From Tissierellia bacterium (GTDB lineage: Bacteria; Bacillota; Clostridia; Tissierellales; Dethiosulfatibacteraceae): 5,874 nt of DNA. Under the pieces are notes generated by a model. It made no database searches, was not told the origin of the DNA, and saw nothing but the letters and a program-made list of their open reading frames with translations. The DNA is taken from positions 1 to 5,874 of the forward strand of contig SKID01000245.1 of assembly GCA_007116605.1 (NCBI GenBank), given 5' to 3'. Below, piece by piece: positions 1 through 5,874 of the stretch. The position numbers and the translations under genes are program-made. Every line of letters starts with the position of its first letter. Position 1 is the first letter of the stretch.

Positions 1-758
1 ATCTATCTATCAGACTAGGGATTGAGAAAGGGTGTACAACACAAAATGTAGAGTTAGTGAAAGTCTTTCGTGATCAATATCATGAAATTAACCATCGGTT
101 CCAAGATGTAGATGGCATTATTGCAGTAGGTAAATTTTCTAATGAAGAGATTGATAAACTCCAAATGATCAGTTCTAATATTTTGTTTGTAGACTCTTCT
201 CCATTAGAGAGTCAATGTGATGCTGTGGTTATTGACATAGAAAAAGCCACAAAAAAAGTTTTAGATTATATGACTGAAGAAAAAGAAATAGAGAAAATAG
301 GCTATATCGGAGGACTAGACTGCATTGGACATGATCGAAAGCCCATTGCAGATTTAAGAGAAAAAACACTGCGCACCTATCTTCAAACAAAAGGAATGTT
401 ATATGAGGAGCATATACATGTGGGATCATTTACTGCAGAAAGTGGGTATCAAATCATTAAAAAAGCAGCAAAAAACCCTATGCCAAAAGCTTATTTTGTG
501 GCCAGTGACACCATTGCCATTGGTGTCTTAAGAGGTTTAGACGAATTAGGCATTCAAGTACCCCAAGATTTGAGTATCATTGGTTTTAACGACATCCCCA
601 ATGCTAAGTTTATGACTCCACCATTAACAACAGTAAAAGTATATACAGAGTTTATGGGAGAGACGGCAGTGTTAGAGTTAATCAATCGCATCCAGGGACG
701 AACGATTAGTAAAAAAATAGTGATTCCTACCACTTTTATTAAAAGAGTTAGTGGTTAA
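1..758 (+). CDS. LacI/GalR-family transcriptional repressor, 5'-truncated by window edge
   Basis: This is the sugar-binding part of a LacI-family transcription factor. The frame is open from the window edge (first full codon at 3) to TAA at 756-758, giving 251 visible residues. A GTG at 57 is an internal valine codon, not the start: the residues before it (LSIRLGIEKGCTTQNVELV) match the usual opening of the effector-binding core in this family. Family members are about 330-340 residues, so roughly 80 are missing, including the N-terminal helix-turn-helix and hinge. Family marks are DGIIAVGKFS, the ASDTIAIGVLRGLDELGI segment with its ligand-contacting Asp (codon 507-509), SIIGFNDIP, and PPLTTVKVYTEFMGETAV near the C-terminus. 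The last motif resembles Firmicute GalR-type regulators. It is followed after 33 nt by galK-galT, so it probably controls the operon in response to galactose or a derivative. The ligand is inferred from context only. Confidence 0.93.
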   Translation, partial: LSIRLGIEKGCTTQNVELVKVFRDQYHEINHRFQDVDGIIAVGKFSNEEIDKLQMISSNILFVDSSPLESQCDAVVIDIEKATKKVLDYMTEEKEIEKIGYIGGLDCIGHDRKPIADLREKTLRTYLQTKGMLYEEHIHVGSFTAESGYQIIKKAAKNPMPKAYFVASDTIAIGVLRGLDELGIQVPQDLSIIGFNDIPNAKFMTPPLTTVKVYTEFMGETAVLELINRIQGRTISKKIVIPTTFIKRVSG

Positions 759-774
759 CTCAAGTTATCGGACA

Positions 775-782
775 AAGAAAGG
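775..782 (+). promoter_or_regulatory. Ribosome binding site for galK-galT
   Basis: A purine-rich AAGAAAGG stretch lies 9 nt before the ATG at 792 and supports that start. It sits in the only non-coding gap of the window (759-791). That gap is too short to hold a full promoter plus operator, and I see no -10 box, inverted repeat or terminator hairpin in it. The fusion gene is therefore probably transcribed together with the regulator gene. Confidence 0.7.
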
Positions 783-791
783 AAAAAACAT

Positions 792-3485
792 ATGAATGAA
801 TTAGTGTTACAGCTACGGGAAGAGTTTCACACTTTATTTAACCAAATTCCTGAGTATGGGGTATTTGCGCCAGGACGGGTCAATCTAATAGGTGAACATA
901 CTGACTATACAGGTGGGTTTGTAATGCCTTATGCATTAGACATAGGGACCTATGTATTAGCGGGCAGAAGAACAGATAAAAAACTATGTTTTTATTCACA
1001 TAATTTCAAAGATCAAGGAGTTTATGAAATTGAGTTAAATCAATTAGATTTTGACTCACAACATGATTGGGCAAACTATCCAAAAGGGATTTTAAAAGCA
1101 TTAGAAAGGGAAGGAACCCTATTTCATAAAGGGCTTAACTTGTATTTTTATGGCAATATTCCTAACGGAGCAGGCTTATCTTCATCAGCATCCATTGAAA
1201 TGGCAATGGCAGTCCTTGCGAACGAGATTTATCAGTTAGGCAAATCACAAATTGACTTAGTCAAACTATCAAAAAAAGTGGAAAATGACTATATCGGAGT
1301 GAATTGTGGGATTATGGATCAATTTATTATTGGTTTAGCAAAGAACAATCATTGTATGATTTTAAATACAGATACCCTATCATATGAACATATTCCTCTT
1401 TTTGATGATGAGTATAGAGTGGTTATTATTAATTCTATGGTTCAACGTTCATTGTCTGAATCCCAGTATAATCAAAGAATGAAAGAAGTAAAATCAGCAG
1501 AACACATTCTTAGAGAGAAGGGTATTCAACAGGTAGGTCAGTTATCTCTAGAAGATTTAGATACAGTAAAACAGTATTTAGAAGAACCCTTGATGTACAA
1601 AAAAATCAAGCACATCATTACAGAAAACCATCGAGTTCATTTAGCAGCTAAAATGTTAAAACATCACAATATGGAAAAACTTGGGGAACTCATGGTGGAA
1701 AGTCACCTATCATTAAAAAATGATTTTGAAGTTTCTATTGAACCATTAGATGTGTTGGTGGAAGCTTGTTTAAAACATGGTGCTTTAGGTGCACGAATGA
1801 CAGGTGCAGGATTTGGTGGATGTGTGATTGCTTTAGTGAAGGCACATCATCTAGAATCATTTACCAAGCAAGTGAGTCATGACTATGAACAGGTGGTAAA
1901 GCTAAAACCAGACATTTATCATGTGGGTTCTCATCAGGGTGCAACAACATTTTTAATCAGTAGAGATCGACAGGTGAATCAACTGCTTCAATATGGTCTT
2001 CAAAAAAAACTCATTCATTCAGAAGATGCCATTTATATTAGAAACCAAATATTATCCATATTAGGTTGGGATGATTATCAAGCAATAAAGGGAGAAAACA
2101 ACAAGCCTTTATCCATAGAAGAGGTCATACAACCTCTATTAAATAGCCTAGTTTATCATCACAAATTGAATCCTCGTTCAGAAGAAGAAAAAGATTTGTG
2201 GAGATCTAAATTGTTTGGCATCCTCACTAAAAAGCCATCTGAAGTCATTGAACAATTTAACACATACAAGAAAGAAAACATTGAGCAAGCCACCAATTGG
2301 TTGTATCAATTCAGTATTGATACCCACTATATTCGAGAAGATAGAATGGCGTTAAATGAACAATGGTCAGTAGATACAGATTATGGTCAGATAGAAATAA
2401 CCATCAATCTGTCAAAACCAGAAAAAGACATCCAGCAAATTGTTGAAGACAGTGTGAAAACAACTGTTGACTACCCACAATGCTTATTATGTATTGACAA
2501 CGAAGGCTATCATGGTAGGATAGGTCATCCGGGACGCCAAAACTTAAGACTCATTCCCATGCAGCTAGGACAAGAAGATTTTTATTTTCAATATTCACCT
2601 TATGGCTACTATCAAGAGCACAGTATTGTTTTAACTAAAAAACACCGTCCTATGAAAATAGACCAAACAACTTTTACTAAAATATTTGATTTCTTAGATG
2701 AAATGCCACACTATTTCATTGGGTCTAATTGTGATTTACCCATAGTAGGAGGGTCTATTTTAAGCCATGACCATTTTCAAGCAGGAAGATATGTTTTTCC
2801 TGTTGAAAAAGCCAAGACACAGTTAAGCTTTACACATTTAAAGTATCAAGACATGGAACTTTCTTGGTTAAAATGGCCATTAACTGTACTAAGACTTGGG
2901 TCAAAAAATCGTGAAGAACTAGAAACTGTGGCTGAAGAAATTAGAGTAGCATGGGCAGATTACGACAATGAAACTTTAATGATACGACATGGTAGTGATA
3001 AGACACAACATAACGGCATCACACCTATTGGTCGACGAAATCAAGAAGTCTACGAACTAGATATTGTGTTAAGAAACAATAGACAAAGCCCTGAATTTCC
3101 TGAAGGTATTTTTCATCCCCATCGAAACATTCATCATATTAAAAAAGAAAATATTGGCTTAATTGAAGTGATGGGTCTTGCCATTTTACCCCCTCGGTTA
3201 AAACGTGAAAAGGCGGCTATGATGAAGGCGATTTTAGGAAAAACGTTAACAAAAGAAGAAGCAAAACACATTGAAAAACATCAGCATCTTGTAGAAGACA
3301 TTCGCTTAAACATTCAAGGAAAAAAAGAAGAAAAAGACATTCAAGATTTAGTAAACAATAGCATTGGTCAACAATTTGTTAAAGGCTTAGAACATGCAGG
3401 TGTATTTAAACAAGACGATTTAGGGCGTCATGCCTTAGTATCATGGCTAAAAACCCTAGGATGGGAAATAAGGAGGAGCTCATGA
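792..3485 (+). CDS. galK-galT: Bifunctional galactokinase / galactose-1-phosphate uridylyltransferase (GalK-GalT fusion)
   Basis: One 897-residue frame carries two consecutive cytoplasmic Leloir-pathway enzymes. Residues 1-387 are a full-length galactokinase (GHMP kinase). They show the galactokinase signature GRVNLIGEHTDY (28-39), the ATP loop PNGAGLSSSAS (124-134), GIMDQF with the catalytic Asp176, and the C-terminal GHMP motif GARMTGAGFGGC (333-344). Arg29, Glu35, Asp38, Asp176 and Tyr226 sit at a constant offset of 7 from the galactose/catalytic residues I recall for Lactococcus lactis GalK. Residues about 391-897 are a class II GalT of normal length (about 500). They show CIDNEGYHGR (567-576), EH at 609-610, the class II signature DLPIVGGSILSHDHFQ (648-663) with predicted nucleophile His661 in HDH, and FHPH (774-777) before the conserved IKKENIGLIEVMGLA block. 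All key residues of both halves are present, so both should be active. The linker is only a few residues. Separate galK and galT genes are the usual arrangement; a one-base error at the junction is the main alternative. The start is supported by the upstream Shine-Dalgarno and the normal GalK N-terminus. Confidence 0.93.
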   Translation: MNELVLQLREEFHTLFNQIPEYGVFAPGRVNLIGEHTDYTGGFVMPYALDIGTYVLAGRRTDKKLCFYSHNFKDQGVYEIELNQLDFDSQHDWANYPKGILKALEREGTLFHKGLNLYFYGNIPNGAGLSSSASIEMAMAVLANEIYQLGKSQIDLVKLSKKVENDYIGVNCGIMDQFIIGLAKNNHCMILNTDTLSYEHIPLFDDEYRVVIINSMVQRSLSESQYNQRMKEVKSAEHILREKGIQQVGQLSLEDLDTVKQYLEEPLMYKKIKHIITENHRVHLAAKMLKHHNMEKLGELMVESHLSLKNDFEVSIEPLDVLVEACLKHGALGARMTGAGFGGCVIALVKAHHLESFTKQVSHDYEQVVKLKPDIYHVGSHQGATTFLISRDRQVNQLLQYGLQKKLIHSEDAIYIRNQILSILGWDDYQAIKGENNKPLSIEEVIQPLLNSLVYHHKLNPRSEEEKDLWRSKLFGILTKKPSEVIEQFNTYKKENIEQATNWLYQFSIDTHYIREDRMALNEQWSVDTDYGQIEITINLSKPEKDIQQIVEDSVKTTVDYPQCLLCIDNEGYHGRIGHPGRQNLRLIPMQLGQEDFYFQYSPYGYYQEHSIVLTKKHRPMKIDQTTFTKIFDFLDEMPHYFIGSNCDLPIVGGSILSHDHFQAGRYVFPVEKAKTQLSFTHLKYQDMELSWLKWPLTVLRLGSKNREELETVAEEIRVAWADYDNETLMIRHGSDKTQHNGITPIGRRNQEVYELDIVLRNNRQSPEFPEGIFHPHRNIHHIKKENIGLIEVMGLAILPPRLKREKAAMMKAILGKTLTKEEAKHIEKHQHLVEDIRLNIQGKKEEKDIQDLVNNSIGQQFVKGLEHAGVFKQDDLGRHALVSWLKTLGWEIRRSS
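1950..1976 (+). other. GalK-GalT junction with T5 tract, off-frame stops and a GTG codon
   Basis: The GalK half reaches its expected end at QGATTF (residues 382-387). E. coli GalK, as I recall it, also ends three residues after an equivalent QGA. The next codons form a T5 tract at 1950-1954. In the actual frame the sequence continues as LISRDRQ into VNQLLQYGLQKKLI, a typical class II GalT N-terminus. Removing one T would give TTT TAA, a stop immediately after Phe387; adding one would give a TAG at 1961-1963 in present numbering, four codons after Phe387. Val395 is encoded by GTG (1974-1976), a possible relic or active start for a separate GalT, with only a weak purine-rich AGAGA (1962-1966) 7 nt upstream. 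The bases and frames are read directly; the evolutionary interpretation is inference. Confidence 0.75.
3471..3476 (+). promoter_or_regulatory. Ribosome binding site for the family 2 glycoside hydrolase gene
   Basis: A perfect AGGAGG lies 5 nt before the ATG at 3482, inside the last codons of galT (it contributes to the C-terminal IRRSS). It fixes the start of the downstream gene. Together with the ATGA stop/start overlap it suggests translational coupling with galK-galT. Confidence 0.88.
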
Positions 3486-5874
3486 AATATGCACTAAACA
3501 ATCACTGGTATTTTATGAAAAACTACCATGAAGATATTCACAAAGATGACTTTCAAGAATCTTTATTAGAACAAGTTCGCTTACCCCATACTGTAGCCAT
3601 TACACCCTTTCACTATTTTGATGAAAAGTTATATCAAATGGTGTGTGGTTATCGTAAGAAAATAATGGCACCTGAAGAATGGAAAGGTCAAAGAGTCTAT
3701 TTGCAATTTGATGGTGCTGCTCACCACGCTAAGGTTTACATAAATGGACAGTTTATAATGGAGCATAAGGGAGGGTATACTGCATTCGGCACCTATATAG
3801 AAGATCATATCACCTTTGGTCAAACAAATATTATTACTGTAGAATTGGATACAAGAGAGTCTCTAAATATGCCACCTTTTGGACATGTGATTGACTATTT
3901 AACCTATGGCGGCCTTTATAGAGAAGCTTTTATAGAAGTTAAACCCAAGTATCATTTGACAGATGTTTTTGCATATACCAGTGACAATTTAGCAAAAATA
4001 AAAAAACTCCATTTAGATATTACATTAAGTGATTACAGTCAGGACTTATGTGTGATGATTGAAATTGGGAAAGCGGGTAGTGAAGAAAAAAAATACCTGG
4101 CTAAAATGCCACTAGAAAAAGAAAAGCAACCCTTAACCCTTCTGGTTGACCAGGTAGATTTATGGTCAGTAGACCATCCAAATCTATACGATATCCATTT
4201 ATCTTTATTGCAACAAGATCGGATCATTCATTACTATCAAACCACCATTGGCTTTAGAGAAGCTGTTTTTAAAACAGATGGATTCTACTTAAATGGTAAA
4301 AAAATCAAGATCAGAGGACTGAATCGTCATCAAAGCTACCCTTATGTGGGATACGCCATGCCACAAGGTCCTCAAGCTTTGGATGCTGATATCCTCAAGT
4401 TTGAGTTAGGACTCAATTCAGTGCGAACCTCTCATTATCCACAGTCCAAACATTTCATCCGCCGATGTGATGAGCTGGGATTATTAGTTTTCACTGAAAT
4501 ACCCGGATGGCAGCATATCGGAGATGAAGACTGGAGAAATATTGCTTGTGAACAAGTTGAAGAAATGGTTCAGCAATATAGAAACCATCCTTCTATTATC
4601 ATTTGGGGTGTGCGCATAAATGAATCACCTGACCATGAAGATTTTTATACAAAAACGAATGCTATTGCAAGAAGCTTAGATCCGACAAGACCCACAGGTG
4701 GTGTGCGCTATATTAAAAAGAGCCAATTATTAGAAGATGTTTATACATACAATGACTTTTTACATAATGGTACCACACCTGGTTTAGACCATAAGAAAAA
4801 TGTCACTAGCAATATGAATGCCCCTTATTTAGTTACAGAATACAATGGACATATGTTTCCTACCAAAGCATTTGATTCAGAATCTCACCGATTAGAACAT
4901 GCTTTAAGGCATGCACGAGTGCTGAATGACTTATATGGAAAAGCAGATATTCTAGGTGCTTATGGTTGGTGTATGTTTGACTATAATACCCATAAAGATT
5001 TTGGCAGTGGTGATCGCATCTGCTACCATGGGGTCATGGATTACTTTAGAAATCCTAAAATGGCAGCCGCTGTGTATGGCTCACAGGTAGAGGATAAACC
5101 TGTCTTAGAAGTAAGCTCTAGCATGGATATTGGAGAACACCCCGGTAGTTTAAGAGGAGATATTTATGCTTTTACAAATGCGGATGAGATAAAACTTTTT
5201 AAAAACAATGTCTTTATCGCTTGTTTTACAAAAGAAAACACCCCATTTCCAGCCATGCCCTTTGGTCCTATTTTGATTGATGATTTAATCGGTGACCAAT
5301 TAGAACAGCAAGAAGGATTTTCAAAAAAACAAAGCCAGCAAGTCAAAGCTTTATTAATGCTTGTAGCAAAATTTGGACCCAATAATTTACCGCTAAAAGC
5401 TAAACGATTGTTTATAGGACTCTCTTTAAAGTACAAAATGACATTTGAACAGCTAGCAGACTTATTTACAAGGTATGTGGGGGATTGGGGACAAACAGTG
5501 ACCACTTATCGATTTGAAGCCATCAAAGACGGCAAAACCGTAAAAATGATTGAAAAAAAGCCTGTAGAAAAGGCTACCATAATTGCCCAAGTTGATCGTA
5601 CCACTTTAACTGAAAAGGATACTTATGATGTGGCATGTATAAGGATAAAAGCTATCGGTGATCACGGGCAAGTGCTTAACTATTACCAAGAACCCGTCCA
5701 ATTAAAAGCTATGGGTCCATTAAAAATAATTGGACCTGAAGTGATTTCATTAAAAGGAGGTATGGGAGGCACTTATCTTCAAACCATAGGAGAGGCAGGT
5801 ATGGCATCATTGCGTATTGAAAGTGGTTCATTAAAACCCATAGAAATTGTATTTCAAATCGAAAAAGAATCAAC
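3482..5874 (+). CDS. lacZ: Glycoside hydrolase family 2, probable beta-galactosidase, 3' end cut by window
   Basis: The frame runs from ATG 3482 to the window end without a stop (797 complete codons). It is a GH2 retaining glycosidase. Residues about 1-150 form the sugar-binding jelly-roll (including YGGLYREAFIEV) and about 155-255 an Ig-like domain. The TIM barrel begins near GFREAVF (257) and includes RGLNRHQ with Asn281-Arg282-His283, RTSHYPQS (315-322), the acid/base Glu381 in WGVRINES, the nucleophile Glu453 in TEYNGHMFP, and AYGWCMFDY around Trp496. The 72-residue spacing of the two glutamates suits the family. A C-terminal region of about 250 residues follows, with a helix-rich segment (about 597-670) and a second Ig-like part. 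No signal peptide is visible (start MKYALNNHWYF), so it should act in the cytoplasm. Beta-galactosidase is inferred mainly from the galK-galT neighbour; beta-glucuronidase or another GH2 specificity is not excluded. The symbol is given by function, not proven orthology. The visible end looks close to the natural C-terminus. Confidence 0.9.
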   Translation, partial: MKYALNNHWYFMKNYHEDIHKDDFQESLLEQVRLPHTVAITPFHYFDEKLYQMVCGYRKKIMAPEEWKGQRVYLQFDGAAHHAKVYINGQFIMEHKGGYTAFGTYIEDHITFGQTNIITVELDTRESLNMPPFGHVIDYLTYGGLYREAFIEVKPKYHLTDVFAYTSDNLAKIKKLHLDITLSDYSQDLCVMIEIGKAGSEEKKYLAKMPLEKEKQPLTLLVDQVDLWSVDHPNLYDIHLSLLQQDRIIHYYQTTIGFREAVFKTDGFYLNGKKIKIRGLNRHQSYPYVGYAMPQGPQALDADILKFELGLNSVRTSHYPQSKHFIRRCDELGLLVFTEIPGWQHIGDEDWRNIACEQVEEMVQQYRNHPSIIIWGVRINESPDHEDFYTKTNAIARSLDPTRPTGGVRYIKKSQLLEDVYTYNDFLHNGTTPGLDHKKNVTSNMNAPYLVTEYNGHMFPTKAFDSESHRLEHALRHARVLNDLYGKADILGAYGWCMFDYNTHKDFGSGDRICYHGVMDYFRNPKMAAAVYGSQVEDKPVLEVSSSMDIGEHPGSLRGDIYAFTNADEIKLFKNNVFIACFTKENTPFPAMPFGPILIDDLIGDQLEQQEGFSKKQSQQVKALLMLVAKFGPNNLPLKAKRLFIGLSLKYKMTFEQLADLFTRYVGDWGQTVTTYRFEAIKDGKTVKMIEKKPVEKATIIAQVDRTTLTEKDTYDVACIRIKAIGDHGQVLNYYQEPVQLKAMGPLKIIGPEVISLKGGMGGTYLQTIGEAGMASLRIESGSLKPIEIVFQIEKES

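Noticed and set aside
57..59. GTG at 57 as the start of a short 233-residue regulator
   Set aside because: The same frame is open back to the window edge, and the upstream residues match the LacI-family core, so the gene is simply cut by the window.
232..271. TTGACA at 232-237 as a possible -35 box for an internal promoter
   Set aside because: No -10-like hexamer lies at 16-18 nt spacing (the nearest, TTATAT at 266-271, is 28 nt away), and it is over 500 nt from the next gene inside coding sequence.
229..429. Minus-strand reading frame opposite the regulator
   Set aside because: It overlaps a clearly conserved LacI-family coding region, has no recognisable motif and no good ribosome binding site; a shadow frame.
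759..791. Intergenic gap as an operator or terminator site
   Set aside because: It is only 33 nt, with no inverted repeat, hairpin or cre-like palindrome that I could see; it holds only a ribosome binding site.
3629..4227. Two short minus-strand frames (3629-3823 and 4039-4227)
   Set aside because: Both lie antisense to conserved GH2 domains and show low-complexity, unrecognisable translations.
5164..5505. 113-codon minus-strand frame
   Set aside because: It is antisense to the GH2 C-terminal region, which continues in frame through it; its translation shows no family feature.

Overview
The window is AT-rich and almost entirely coding on the + strand. It looks like part of a lactose/galactose catabolic operon from a low-GC Firmicute (Bacillota), probably a clostridium-like or related anaerobe. 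The grounds are the AT-rich codon choice, strong AGGAGG-type ribosome binding sites, a class II (Firmicute-type) galactose-1-phosphate uridylyltransferase and a GalR-like LacI-family regulator. I cannot name the species.

Layout: (1) positions 1-758 hold the 3' part of a LacI/GalR-family repressor whose DNA-binding domain lies outside the window. (2) After a 33-nt gap, positions 792-3485 hold one uninterrupted 897-codon reading frame. It encodes a complete galactokinase (GalK, about residues 1-387) followed, with almost no linker, by a complete class II galactose-1-phosphate uridylyltransferase (GalT, about residues 391-897). (3) Overlapping it by 4 nt (ATGA), a glycoside hydrolase family 2 protein, most likely a beta-galactosidase, starts at 3482 and is still open at the window end (797 complete codons). 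There is no gene-free stretch longer than 33 nt, and I see no RNA gene, mobile element, CRISPR array or terminator.

How the genes fit together: the family 2 enzyme would release galactose from lactose or other beta-galactosides in the cytoplasm. GalK phosphorylates galactose to galactose-1-phosphate, and GalT exchanges it with UDP-glucose to give glucose-1-phosphate and UDP-galactose. The LacI-family protein is probably the sugar-responsive repressor of the operon. The epimerase (galE), mutarotase (galM) and a transporter needed to complete the pathway are not in the window.

The most notable feature is the GalK-GalT fusion. The junction falls exactly where a stand-alone GalK would be expected to stop, at a T5 tract where loss or gain of a single base would restore a GalK stop codon. 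It could therefore be a real bifunctional enzyme of recent origin, a site of translational slippage, or a one-base sequencing error. The sequence alone cannot separate these.
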